38,044 nucleotides of DNA, taken from positions 1-38,044 of the forward strand of contig CAZTAO010000047.1 of assembly GCA_964611645.1 (NCBI GenBank), written 5' to 3'. The position numbers and the translations under genes are program-made. Every line of letters starts with the position of its first letter. Positions within the stretch are counted from its first letter, which is position 1. This document shows positions 1 to 8,317 of the stretch, piece after piece. This stretch comes from CAZTAO01 sp964611645. GTDB lineage: Bacteria; Armatimonadota; UBA5829. A model generated the notes under the pieces. The model had not been told where the DNA came from. It saw only the letters and a program-made list of their open reading frames with translations, and ran no database searches.

Positions 1-68
1 AAAAGACAATCAAGGCCACCCACCCTGACAGCGTCGCCGGGCTGCTGAACACGGGGTGGGGGAAGTAG
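1..68 (+). CDS. C-terminal end of an unknown protein (5' partial)
   Basis: The frame with codons at 3, 6, 9 and onward is open from the window start and ends with TAG at 66-68, just before a hairpin element. It reads ...THPDSVAGLLNTGWGK-stop. The codons have G/C-rich third positions, as in the neighbouring genes. The fragment is too short to assign a family. It is most likely the end of a gene that starts outside the window; chance openness cannot be excluded. Confidence 0.45.
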   Translation, partial: KTIKATHPDSVAGLLNTGWGK

Positions 69-75
69 GATTCTG

Positions 76-185
76 CTCCCTCCCCTCGCAGGGGAGGGCT
101 GGGGAGAGGTTCTCCTAACGTAGCATCTCGCAGAACTGTCAGGTGATAAGAACCGCCCCCTAACCCCCTCCTGGCGAGGAGGGGG
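76..185. repeat. Pair of inverted, related hairpin elements (REP/BIME-like)
   Basis: Left hairpin: CCCTCCCC (78-85), loop TCGCA, GGGGAGGG (91-98). Right hairpin: CCCCCTCCT (164-172), loop GGCG, AGGAGGGGG (177-185). Read in reverse complement, the right unit (149-185) is an imperfect copy of the left unit (76-113): both have the C-rich/G-rich hairpin, then a GGGG-rich stretch, then GGTTCT. The composite is two head-to-head copies of one element in the space between the preceding gene end and the amidohydrolase. It could also act as a terminator or mRNA-stabilising structure. Confidence 0.7.
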
Positions 186-206
186 AAGTCTGTATTGGAG
201 GGCGCC

Positions 207-1082
207 ATGTTCATCGACATTCACGGCCACGCATACAAGCACTACGGCATAATGCAGGACGGGACCACCCATTTCCCGACCCCGGAGCAGCTTATCAAGC
301 GCTACGATGAGCTGGACATCGACCGGGCGTGCCTGCTGCCGCTGATTGGGCCGGAGGTGTATCTGCCGGAGTCCAATGAGGAGATACTGGAGATTGTGGA
401 GGAGTATCCGGAGCGGTTCATCGCGTTCTGCAACGTGGACCCCCGCGCGCTCACCAACTCCCCGGACGCTCCGCTGGACTATGTGCTGGGTTGGTACCGG
501 GACAAGGGCTGCAAGGGGGTGGGCGAGGTGATGCCTAACCTGCCGTTCCTCGACCCGCGCGTCCAGAACCTCTTCAAGCACACCGAGGCGGTCGGCCTGC
601 CTCTGACATTCGACATATCCACAGCCATCGGCGGGAACTACGGCCTCTACGACGAACCCGGCCTGCCGCAGCTCGAAGCCAGCCTGAAGAGCTTCCCCAA
701 GCTCAATATCCTCGGCCACGGGCCTGCATTCTGGGCGGAGATGGGAACTCTGGACAACGAATCGGACCGCGCCGGCTACCCAAGCTACCCCATCCGGGCA
801 GAGGGAGCCGTCCCCAAACTCCTGCGCCGATACCCGAACATGTGGGGCGACCTGTCCGCCGGCAGCGGATACAACGCCCTCGCCAGAGACCCCGACCACG
901 CCGCCCAATTCCTCACCGAGTTCCAGGACAAGCTCCTATTCGGCACCGACATCTGCTACGCCACCCAGCTCGCGCCGATAGTGGACTTCCTGATAGATAT
1001 GCGAGATTCGGGCAGGATCAGCGGCGAGGCGTTCGAGAAGATAGCGAGGGGGAACGCGGTGGGGCTGCTGGGGCTCGACTGA
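207..1082 (+). CDS. Amidohydrolase-2 family metal-dependent hydrolase
   Basis: This is a TIM-barrel amidohydrolase of the PF04909 type (the group with ACMSD-like decarboxylases and lactone hydrolases), about 291 aa. The N-terminal metal motif D-I-H-G-H is at residues 4-8, a further candidate metal His is in LGHGPAF (about His171), and the conserved C-terminal Asp is in FGTD (about Asp248). The ATG at 207 was chosen because GGAGGG (197-202) lies just upstream; an in-frame TTG at 195 overlaps that ribosome site and is less likely. There is no signal peptide, so it is probably cytosolic. The substrate is unknown. Sugar-lactone or aromatic-acid hydrolysis or decarboxylation would fit the family, and the catabolic context favours a sugar-acid lactone, but that is inference. 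Confidence 0.85.
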   Translation: MFIDIHGHAYKHYGIMQDGTTHFPTPEQLIKRYDELDIDRACLLPLIGPEVYLPESNEEILEIVEEYPERFIAFCNVDPRALTNSPDAPLDYVLGWYRDKGCKGVGEVMPNLPFLDPRVQNLFKHTEAVGLPLTFDISTAIGGNYGLYDEPGLPQLEASLKSFPKLNILGHGPAFWAEMGTLDNESDRAGYPSYPIRAEGAVPKLLRRYPNMWGDLSAGSGYNALARDPDHAAQFLTEFQDKLLFGTDICYATQLAPIVDFLIDMRDSGRISGEAFEKIARGNAVGLLGLD

Positions 1083-1117
1083 TTGCCGGAGGGTTTGATA
1101 GTCTGATCGCGGGCCTG

Positions 1118-1169
1118 GTTTCGACTCCGCTCAACCAGCGACAACCCGTTCGTTGAGCGGAGTCGAAAC
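1118..1169. repeat. 18-bp perfect inverted repeat with a 16-nt spacer
   Basis: GTTTCGACTCCGCTCAAC (1118-1135) and GTTGAGCGGAGTCGAAAC (1152-1169) are exact reverse complements. The element lies between the amidohydrolase stop and the next gene. It could terminate the upstream transcript, but no T-run follows. A single near-identical arm recurs at 21069-21086, which argues for a dispersed element rather than a simple terminator. Confidence 0.8.
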
Positions 1170-1230
1170 GAACTCTCGCAAACGAAGGGAATAGTTACGG
1201 GTCACGAGTTCAGAGTTGAAGGAGAGGACT

Positions 1231-2565
1231 ATGCGGACGTTGTTTATGGTGGTGGGGATTGTTGCGGTGATTGTTGGATTACAGGGAAGGAGTATTTGTG
1301 CTATGGAATCGGGAAAGACGCCTGCGGGGGCTTGGAAGGACCAGGCGGTCCGCCAGATGAACGGGAGCGGAAAGGAACGAACGCGACCGGGGAAGACGCA
1401 GATTGTCAGCGAGCCGTGGAACCGGGTTGCGGCGGTGCCTTACATCGTGTATATGCCGGAGAAGAATCGTCTGCTGATGCTGATGTCCTGTGACTATCCT
1501 CACCGACCGATGGTGTCCCACAGCGACGACCTCGGGGCTTCGTGGAGCGAGCCTCGGTTGGTGTACGACTCCGACGTCTCTGATGGCGTGCACCACGTCG
1601 CTGTCAGCCTTACTTACCTGAGCGGGGGCAAGGCGCTGATGAGCGTGGAGGGCAAGACAAAGCGCTATTTGACTTCGGACTACGGCGAGACCTGGGCGGA
1701 GCTGTCCGGAGTGGACCCGTGCCCGAATGGTACGCCCTGGTATCAGTGGGACCAGTATCTGGTGGATCGGGACAAGAAGACCGGCAAAGTCACCCGTGTT
1801 GCCGAGACAGGCTACAGCTACGACACACAACCCCCCGTGTCACAGGGATACATCCGGTTCAGCAAAGACGAGGGGCGCACGTGGAGCAAGGGGATCACGG
1901 TGCCGCAGTGGAAGGGGGTCAACGAGGTCGCGCTTGGCCGCGCGAATAACGGCGACATGATCGCGGCGTGCCGGACCGATGAGCCGGAGAAATACAGGAA
2001 GATGAACCTGGATCACTTCAGCAGCCTTGGGGTATCGGTGTCCAAGGACAACGGCAGCACTTGGTCCGAGCTGAAGATGCTCTATGAGTTTGGCAGAATG
2101 CACCCCAGCCTCGTGACGCTTCCCAACGGCGACATCGTGATGACATACGTGGTCCGCAGGGGTTATACCGATGATTCAGAGGGCTACCTGCGGTTTGGAA
2201 TCGAGGCCGTTGTGAGCCGGGACAACGGCCGCACCTGGGACCTTGACCACAAGTACATCCTGGCCACATGGTCCAGCAATCGAAAAGGGCCGGACGCGTG
2301 GTGGGGCAGTTCGCAATCGACATCATCGGTCCTGCTTCCCGACGGCTCGATCCTGACTGCATTCGGGACAGGCTACCGGAGCCAGCCCGTCCCTGCCGAT
2401 AAGATGCCGGGCAAGCCGCAACTCCCGTCCCCGCGAGACATCGGTCTGGTGAGCTGGAAGCCCGACAGCAAAGTGGGCCTGAGCGCTGACACAACAATCT
2501 CCAATGCGCCGTACGACTCAGAACTGCGTAACCTGTTTGATCCAACGCCGACTGGGCGATTGTAG
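1231..2565 (+). CDS. Secreted Asp-box (BNR) beta-propeller protein, sialidase/neuraminidase-like
   Basis: The protein is about 444 aa, starting at ATG 1231 with GGAGAGG at 1221-1227 (an in-frame TTG at 1216 has no ribosome site). The N-terminus MRTLFMVVGIVAVIVG... is a Sec signal peptide. At least five Asp-box motifs (S-x-D-x-G-x-T/S-W) are visible: HSDDLGASW, TSDYGETW, SKDEGRTW, SKDNGSTW and SRDNGRTW. These mark a six-bladed propeller of the sialidase/BNR superfamily. I do not see the Phe/Tyr-Arg-Ile-Pro motif of true exo-sialidases, so hydrolysis of sialic acid is not shown and another exo-acting glycosidase or lyase role is possible. It is exported and probably acts on extracellular glycans. 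Confidence 0.85.
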   Translation: MRTLFMVVGIVAVIVGLQGRSICAMESGKTPAGAWKDQAVRQMNGSGKERTRPGKTQIVSEPWNRVAAVPYIVYMPEKNRLLMLMSCDYPHRPMVSHSDDLGASWSEPRLVYDSDVSDGVHHVAVSLTYLSGGKALMSVEGKTKRYLTSDYGETWAELSGVDPCPNGTPWYQWDQYLVDRDKKTGKVTRVAETGYSYDTQPPVSQGYIRFSKDEGRTWSKGITVPQWKGVNEVALGRANNGDMIAACRTDEPEKYRKMNLDHFSSLGVSVSKDNGSTWSELKMLYEFGRMHPSLVTLPNGDIVMTYVVRRGYTDDSEGYLRFGIEAVVSRDNGRTWDLDHKYILATWSSNRKGPDAWWGSSQSTSSVLLPDGSILTAFGTGYRSQPVPADKMPGKPQLPSPRDIGLVSWKPDSKVGLSADTTISNAPYDSELRNLFDPTPTGRL

Positions 2566-2598
2566 GGGAGATTGGCAAGAACGGTAACTTGCAGTGTC

Positions 2599-2653
2599 TT
2601 TCGGGATCTGAGGCGCGGGCAAGAGCCTCCCAACCGCTCCGGGAATCCCGAAA
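2599..2653. repeat. Structured intergenic element with 9-bp outer arms
   Basis: TTTCGGGAT (2599-2607) is the reverse complement of ATCCCGAAA (2645-2653). The interior holds a second small stem, GAGGC (2610-2614) with GCCTC (2625-2629). It sits between two convergent genes and has no T-run after it on the plus strand. It may end the sialidase-like transcript, or be a dispersed element, since its body is G/C-rich and unlike a canonical terminator. Confidence 0.45.
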
Positions 2654-2654
2654 C

Positions 2655-2694
2655 AACAGAACAACAAAAGGCCCGGGGACGGAATCCCCGGGCC
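2655..2694 (-). terminator. Rho-independent terminator of the 2742-5111 gene
   Basis: GGCCCGGGGA (2670-2679), loop CGGAA, TCCCCGGGCC (2685-2694) form a perfect 10-bp stem. On the minus strand the stem is followed by TTTTGTTGTTCTGTTGTT. It lies about 48 nt beyond the stop codon of the minus-strand gene. Confidence 0.85.
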
Positions 2695-2741
2695 ATCTTG
2701 ATATTGGTCTCTTTGTAGCCGCGTCCGTTGGGCGCGGTCCG

Positions 2742-5111
2742 CTAGTTTACCTTCTGCTCTGTCTTCTGCTTGTCCTGGTTTCTGTCATTCCCACGCGGCT
2801 TGTCTTGCTGCTTTGCCGGAGGGTCCTGCTTTTTGGGTGTGATCACCGCAGGCGGCTGGTTTCTGTCGTTCCTGGGTGCTGGTGTTACTGTTCCACGGCC
2901 GCTGTTGGCTCCGAATGGGCCGCCCTGTGTGGTCGGGCTCCAAGTTGAGCCGCCGCCGCGTCTAGGTTCGGTGGGCGGAGTGTCGGGAAGTCGTCGATTG
3001 ACGTTTCCACCATTCCCACCGTTGCCGTTGTTGCCACCGTTGGCCCCAAAGGGTCCGCCCTGGGTGGTTGGGCTCCAGGTTGTGCCGCCGCCGCGTCTGG
3101 GTTCGGTGGTCGGAGTGTCGGGAAGTCGTTTGTTTATGTTCCCGCCCTGACCATTACCCTGGCCGCCGCGCTGGCCCGGTTCGATGGGTCTAGTTTCAGG
3201 AATCCATCTGTCCCCACCGGCTTCCTGGTCGCCCGGTCGCACTTTCGGAGGTTTCCAAGAGTCGCCACCAGGCCTTCCCTGCCCGGGAGTTACGCCCGGG
3301 GTCCTCTCATTGCGGCCTTTACCGTCGCCGGGATTTACCGCAGGCGGCTTCTGGTTGTAGTCGTTGTCACCCGGGTTCACCTTTGGGATGTCTTGCCCAG
3401 GGATGCCCGGCAGTCGCTCATTGCGGCCTTTGCCCTCGCCCGGTTTGGTCGCGGGTGGTCTCTGGTTGTCGCCATCGCCCGGCTTCACTTTCGGAATGTC
3501 CTGTCCGGGAATGCCCGGCAGTCGCTCGTTGCGGCCTCCGCCATTTCCACCAGGCCTGTCTCCGGGCCGACCATTGCCGATCTTGTCGCTGGGCCGACCG
3601 TTACCGGGAGTGCCACCGCGTTCCCAGCCGCCAGGGGTGCGCCTGTAACCGTCGTTGTTCCAGTCGTCCCGGTCCCTTGCGGGCGGCTGATACCGGTTAC
3701 GGGGACGAGGCTTTTCGGCGTTGCGCCCGGAGTTCTTGCCCCAGCCGTAGATGTTGTAGTCGCGTTCACGGAACCTGGTATGGATCCTGTGGCTGCGTCT
3801 GTAGCGGTAGTCGGGATCGTAGTCGTTATAACCAAGCGGTCCAAACCAGCTCTGGAACCCGCTACCCCAGCCGTAGCCGCAGTTGAACCAGTCCGGGGAG
3901 AAGCCCAGGCCGAAGCTCCAGCATCCTGTCCTTATGACGAATACCGCGCCATAGCCCCAGGTGATCGGTCGGGGGCAGGCTATTCTGCGGTAATGGCCGC
4001 GATACCTGTGACCGGTTCCCCACACCACGGTCGGGCCGTGAACATAGTAACCCATGTAGCCGGGGTAGTATCCGCAATAGACCCGGTCGCTGGTGTACTT
4101 GGTGATATATACATACTTCACGTTGTAGACAGGGCTGCTCGGAGGGATCCTCAGGATCTCGTCCGGGATCGATGTTGCCACGCGCCACGTGCCGGATGGG
4201 GAATTGGCAACATACCAGACTCCCTCGTCGCAGCAGTAGTATCTGCCATCTACCCGAATCACCTGGTAAGGCGTGTTGTCGGCCCAATATGCCCTGGTGC
4301 CGTCGATCCTCACGAACACCGGGTCGCCGTCGTAGGTGACCTCAGGCCCCGGGGCGTTTCTGTAGATGACCGAGTCCTGGGGTATCTCGGCGTCCGCCAG
4401 TGCTTGATCAGCCTCCGAGGTCCCGGCAACGCTGGTCAGCACGCGCGCTCTGGGCGAATCCGACGGTATCTTGCTGAAGTCGTCCGGCAGTCTGTTCGCA
4501 TCGACGTAGCTCCACGGCCCGTCCAGCGATTTGGAGTAGTACCACCTACCTGACAGCAGGACGAATGTATAGCCGCTGTCCTGTTCGTAGAAGACATCTC
4601 TGTCGGTGTTATCCATATAGGAGAGGTTGGTGCCGGATATCTTTGTGTAGCTGGCCTCGCCCGTGCTGGAGATCAGCTCGGCGGGCTCCGTGCTCACAAT
4701 GATGCTCGGCGGCAGATCGTATTCCGCGCCGGAGTCTGCCTGGTCCGCTCCTGCCTCTTTCCGCGCCAACTTCTGCTGCTTCAGCACTTCGGTTGGCGGG
4801 TCTGATATCGGTTTCCAGTTGGTGGAGGTCACTCCGGGCGCCCAGTACCAGTAACCGCCTCCGTAGAGGTAGTCGCGGTTGGTGGTGGAGTCGTGGACTA
4901 TGAAGAACGGGCTGTTCACCACGCGCGCCAGAGTAGTCCCGATAATCGGCCGCAGCACGGGCGGGCCATCTATAGTCACCAGCACCGCCGCATAATCCAC
5001 ATAGATTATCTTTGGCGGGTCCATATTGAGGTCCTGCTGTTGGCACTGAGCGCTCGCGGCGAAACCGAGAGTGAGAAGTGCGCACAGGAATAGCTTGAAA
5101 TAGGTGTTCAT
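2742..5111 (-). CDS. Large secreted protein with repeated G-W-Y-x-S-x-x-G-W modules and a Pro/Gly-rich tail
   Basis: The protein is 789 aa, starting at ATG 5111 with AAGGAG nine bases upstream. It has a Sec signal peptide (MNTYFKLFLCALLTLGFAASA). Residues about 30-330 hold three related units, each with a G-x-W-Y core, a S-x-x-G-x-W turn and then an I/L-P-x-(D/E) stretch; examples are SGRWYYSKSLDGPW and EGVWYVANSPSGTW. A Tyr/Gly-rich segment follows. From memory this resembles proteins annotated in Proteobacteria as 'carbohydrate-binding family V/XII', which I could not verify. The last about 350 residues are low-complexity Pro/Gly/Asn/Arg with two copies each of RLPGIPGQDIPKV and a RLPDTP...WSPTTQGGPFGAN unit. 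It is likely cell-surface or extracellular; its function is unknown. Confidence 0.8.
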   Translation of the reverse strand: MNTYFKLFLCALLTLGFAASAQCQQQDLNMDPPKIIYVDYAAVLVTIDGPPVLRPIIGTTLARVVNSPFFIVHDSTTNRDYLYGGGYWYWAPGVTSTNWKPISDPPTEVLKQQKLARKEAGADQADSGAEYDLPPSIIVSTEPAELISSTGEASYTKISGTNLSYMDNTDRDVFYEQDSGYTFVLLSGRWYYSKSLDGPWSYVDANRLPDDFSKIPSDSPRARVLTSVAGTSEADQALADAEIPQDSVIYRNAPGPEVTYDGDPVFVRIDGTRAYWADNTPYQVIRVDGRYYCCDEGVWYVANSPSGTWRVATSIPDEILRIPPSSPVYNVKYVYITKYTSDRVYCGYYPGYMGYYVHGPTVVWGTGHRYRGHYRRIACPRPITWGYGAVFVIRTGCWSFGLGFSPDWFNCGYGWGSGFQSWFGPLGYNDYDPDYRYRRSHRIHTRFRERDYNIYGWGKNSGRNAEKPRPRNRYQPPARDRDDWNNDGYRRTPGGWERGGTPGNGRPSDKIGNGRPGDRPGGNGGGRNERLPGIPGQDIPKVKPGDGDNQRPPATKPGEGKGRNERLPGIPGQDIPKVNPGDNDYNQKPPAVNPGDGKGRNERTPGVTPGQGRPGGDSWKPPKVRPGDQEAGGDRWIPETRPIEPGQRGGQGNGQGGNINKRLPDTPTTEPRRGGGTTWSPTTQGGPFGANGGNNGNGGNGGNVNRRLPDTPPTEPRRGGGSTWSPTTQGGPFGANSGRGTVTPAPRNDRNQPPAVITPKKQDPPAKQQDKPRGNDRNQDKQKTEQKVN

Positions 5112-5159
5112 GGCAGTCTCCTTGCCCGCATACAGCCGATGGACTCATAATCGCGTCCA

Positions 5160-5187
5160 TGTATATTAGACGAAGGTACCAAGGCAA
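5160..5187 (-). promoter_or_regulatory. Candidate sigma-70 promoter for the 2742-5111 gene
   Basis: On the minus strand, TTGCCT (5187-5182) and TATACA (5165-5160) are separated by 16 nt, about 50 nt before the start codon. Each box matches the consensus at four of six positions, so this is only a candidate. Confidence 0.3.
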
Positions 5188-5245
5188 AGTACCCGGTTGT
5201 GGGCGAAGGATTTTCTGGGTGTGGCAGGAATGGTCCGCCTTCCAG

Positions 5246-6028
5246 CTACCGCGACTTCGGCTGATCATCCAGAATCCACCATCGTACGAACTGCACGGAG
5301 GTATTGAAGAAACCGCGTTTGGAGTCTGCAGGGGCATGGTTCACCACCACCAGCCAGTCGCTGGGGCTGGCTTCTATCCACTGGCCGCCGCCGTAGTAGA
5401 CCAGCACGTGACCCCTGCCTGCAACGGCGATGTCTCCGACTTTGAGCTTGGAAGTATCGTAACCGGCAAGCTTCTTCGCGCTGCCGATGACCCGCGTGTA
5501 GCCGAACCTGCTGTCGCTGAGGTCGCTCGCGCTCACATCCCGCCACCAGAACCCCCACAAGGTCCGCCCAAGCAGCCGGGGATTGCCGGTTCTCATCCCC
5601 TCCCGAAGCATAGCCTGCCAAAGCGCGGTCCGAGCCAACCCGGAGCAGTCCACCCCCCACCTGGTCTCCCCGCCCCAAACATAAGGCGCGCCCACAAACC
5701 CGCCAAGCTGCCGCTGGTATTCATTGCGCAGGGAGTCGACATCCACGGGTCCTGAACCAATTACCGGCCAGACCAAGACCAGCAGCGCAACTATCAGCAC
5801 CACTGGAACCAACACAATCCGCCGCCGAGCAATGAGCCTGCCCAGGAAATACAAGCCACTGAACAAGGCAAAGAGTATAGTAACCACCACCAGCATCCGC
5901 ACTTCCGCGAACATCGGGATGAACCGGACAGCCAGCACTGACATGATCAGCAGGCCCCCGAGCGCCCAGAGGATCACCCGCGGAAAGCGTAGGGTTTGGC
6001 AGAATGGTCTATGGTTGGGTTTGGTCAT
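5246..6028 (-). CDS. Membrane-anchored NlpC/P60 cysteine peptidase
   Basis: The protein is 260 aa, starting at ATG 6028 with AGGAG upstream. The first about 92 residues form three hydrophobic segments (about 18-35, 45-63 and 71-90), so the enzyme is anchored in the cytoplasmic membrane. The C-terminal domain starts near residue 100 and has the NlpC/P60 signature: APYVWGG, then the catalytic Cys128 in VDCSGL, and His207 in GRGHVLVYYGGG. Family members cleave gamma-D-Glu-diamino-acid peptide bonds in peptidoglycan stem peptides, so a wall-remodelling role outside the membrane is likely. The third catalytic residue is not obvious; a polar residue in the QWIEAS stretch is a candidate. It is transcribed in the same direction as the secreted protein downstream, with a 134-bp gap that may hold a separate promoter. 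Confidence 0.88.
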   Translation of the reverse strand: MTKPNHRPFCQTLRFPRVILWALGGLLIMSVLAVRFIPMFAEVRMLVVVTILFALFSGLYFLGRLIARRRIVLVPVVLIVALLVLVWPVIGSGPVDVDSLRNEYQRQLGGFVGAPYVWGGETRWGVDCSGLARTALWQAMLREGMRTGNPRLLGRTLWGFWWRDVSASDLSDSRFGYTRVIGSAKKLAGYDTSKLKVGDIAVAGRGHVLVYYGGGQWIEASPSDWLVVVNHAPADSKRGFFNTSVQFVRWWILDDQPKSR

Positions 6029-6203
6029 TGGGCGGCTCTCCTGTTAGTGCCAGTTTGGTGTCAGTAGGTATAACGTAAGTTGAGGGGGAGAAGTTGCATG
6101 CTCAAAGCAGATCATCCGACCAATCCCGCCGGACGTCTGACTTCAACCGTTGACGAGTACGAGAACTCGCACGGGGACTTGCTGCCGGCGGTGAGGAATG
6201 TGT

Positions 6204-8279
6204 TTACGGCGCAGCTTCATCCATTGCTTGGAAGAACTTATCCACCTGCTCTCTCAGGACTTCGGGATTCGCGCCAAAGTAGTCGCAGAACGAATCAAGA
6301 GTAGTCTCTGTACGAACAAACTCTCCTTCCGAAACGAGAGTGTCTGCGCCAATCTCGAATGCCGGCATCATTTCAATCTCGGTATGGGCGCCGAGGAATC
6401 CGATCTGAAACGGACGATCCATGTACCGGATCAGATCGTCTGGCGTCGGGCGGTCGGAACTCCAGAGAGCATATGCCGGAAGTCTGTGGACGACAGTCGT
6501 TCCGCCCAGCCGATAAGGACAACTAATGCGCACATAGCGTTGGTCTAGGAAGAACTCCAAGGCCGAGGCATCGGTCACATAGACGCCGAATGTGCGCCCC
6601 GGTAGTGAATAGGTTAGGGCGTTAAGCACACAGGGCACGATAGTCTTCGATGAGACGTCGATGCCCATCTGCGTCTGCAGTATATCTGGATATTCCATCA
6701 GTGCGTCTGCTAGTCTCTTGACCTGGCTGATATTCGATCTTGCTTCTTTCATACAGTAATAGGCCGGAATCGGTTCCCCGTTCGAAAGACCATTGTTCTT
6801 GCACTCGAAAAGGAAGACGTACCCATTCCAGTCCAGCACCACATCATAGTCGTACTCCTCTCCATTTCGATGAACGGTAAACCCCTTGGCATTCAGCCCC
6901 CTGCTCTGTAGGATCTTCAGGACATCACGCTCAAATGCCTTGCCCTTGCGTGTCAGAGGTACGCGCAGACACGCAAGTCTCGAAAGCACCACTCTGGCGA
7001 TACACATTGAATGTAAGGCTGGTCCGAAAACCAAAAGAGATCCATCGGCCGTCTTCATCAGAGGCGTATCAAATAGATCCTTGCTATTCGCGTCTAGAGC
7101 GGCCGCATCAACGAAAACTCCAGCCGATGCAGTTGAAAGGCCACACGTAGTTAGGATATCGATGATTTGAGCCAGATCCACCGTAAAGACTTCACCTGCC
7201 ACAGCCGAGGATAGTTCTGCTCGTTCCTTGGCCAACTGTTGTAGAACTGCATAGCCACGAACCCACTCCGTGAGACGTAATCCACACAGCGTTTCACGAT
7301 CCTTTTCGACTTCGTAACTCAAAGCCTGCGAGAGAGTCACGAGAGCCCATATCTCGTCGACAGTCACATAATCGTCGGGTGCCAGCCGCGCAGTGGAATG
7401 AACTCCAATAACGACATCGGCTGCAGGGGTTTCAAATACGATGCGGGCATACACCTGACCAATCATATCATTGAGACGTTCATTCGCCGCATAGTCGAAG
7501 AATTCTTCGCGTGGTGGGTCGTAGGTCAGGAGACGCGGGGCGGCATTCTCCTTATTGTTTGTTCTGAGCGCTCCTCCCAAATAGCGCAGTCTCTCTTCTA
7601 TCCGCTGCCATCGTTGCCATAGAATCGCTAGCATCGAGATTGAACCGGCCTTAAAAACATCCGATTCGGAAACCTGCGGAAGTAGCGGCAGCACGACATG
7701 ATCATTCCGGTCAAACCAGCCGTTCTTATGGGCCTCCATTTTCAGGCTTGTCGTAAGGGCTCCGACAATAGCCTGAAACATCGAATCGGGTGAGCGTCGG
7801 TTTCCATCTTCCGTTTCAACGAGTGTGTATTGCGGTAGGTGTAGCCCCTCTCTCGACTCAATTTCCCCAACTAGTCCGCGTATCGTGTACTGGCACAGAT
7901 CGACTGCGCGCGCTATGTACGCTGCGACTCTTGTTGGCGGTGGCAGTCTGTAGGCCGCGCACTTGTCTAGTGCCTTGAGTATCCATCTGTAACCCTGTTC
8001 GATTTGCTCAATCGTTCTCGTTTCCTCCCACAGCATTTCCTCAGCCTCGTCACCGATGGTGCTTTCGGCAAAAGAGGCCAATGACTGTAGAAACACGTCA
8101 CGTGATCTCTCCTTGGCAGGATCTGGATAGCGAAATATCAGATTGTTCGTCCGCCGAAGATGCCCTAGCAAGGCTAGGTAACCCTGGCGATCGAGACCCA
8201 CGTCGCTGAGGTGACGGCACAGCGAAGGCCAGTCAAGATTCTGAATGGCCTTCCTGACTATGCTTTCTTTCAGCCTCAT
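6204..8279 (-). CDS. Large protein with a PD-(D/E)XK (Mrr/NERD-like) nuclease core; defence-type candidate
   Basis: The protein is 691 aa. The N-terminal about 430 residues match nothing I recognise. Residues 445-530 have the order of motifs of restriction-like nucleases: an alpha-helical Glu450 in GKAFERDVLKIL, Asp477/Asp479 in YDYDVVLDW, and E492-x-K494 in FLFECK, then a Gln-containing helix (SQVKRLADAL). This predicts metal-dependent DNA cleavage. The ATG at 8279 has no clear ribosome site, but no better start is near. Spot counts of a few sequence lines give about 53-55% GC against about 60% in flanking glycosidase genes, consistent with horizontal acquisition. It stands alone: no methylase, helicase or other defence partner is in the window. 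Catalysis is inferred from motifs only. Confidence 0.75.
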   Translation of the reverse strand: MRLKESIVRKAIQNLDWPSLCRHLSDVGLDRQGYLALLGHLRRTNNLIFRYPDPAKERSRDVFLQSLASFAESTIGDEAEEMLWEETRTIEQIEQGYRWILKALDKCAAYRLPPPTRVAAYIARAVDLCQYTIRGLVGEIESREGLHLPQYTLVETEDGNRRSPDSMFQAIVGALTTSLKMEAHKNGWFDRNDHVVLPLLPQVSESDVFKAGSISMLAILWQRWQRIEERLRYLGGALRTNNKENAAPRLLTYDPPREEFFDYAANERLNDMIGQVYARIVFETPAADVVIGVHSTARLAPDDYVTVDEIWALVTLSQALSYEVEKDRETLCGLRLTEWVRGYAVLQQLAKERAELSSAVAGEVFTVDLAQIIDILTTCGLSTASAGVFVDAAALDANSKDLFDTPLMKTADGSLLVFGPALHSMCIARVVLSRLACLRVPLTRKGKAFERDVLKILQSRGLNAKGFTVHRNGEEYDYDVVLDWNGYVFLFECKNNGLSNGEPIPAYYCMKEARSNISQVKRLADALMEYPDILQTQMGIDVSSKTIVPCVLNALTYSLPGRTFGVYVTDASALEFFLDQRYVRISCPYRLGGTTVVHRLPAYALWSSDRPTPDDLIRYMDRPFQIGFLGAHTEIEMMPAFEIGADTLVSEGEFVRTETTLDSFCDYFGANPEVLREQVDKFFQAMDEAAP

Positions 8280-8317
8280 TCTACGACCACTCGCACAGAT
8301 GTTCCCACCTTGGACTG

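Noticed and set aside
1231..2565. Firm naming as exo-alpha-sialidase
   Set aside because: Asp-boxes are clear, but the F/Y-R-I-P motif and arginine triad could not be placed, so only the superfamily is claimed.
3393..4553. Long plus-strand open frame (386 codons) opposite the secreted repeat protein
   Set aside because: It is antisense to a gene with signal peptide, ribosome site and terminator; its Val/Pro/Ala-rich translation reflects the high GC of the other strand.
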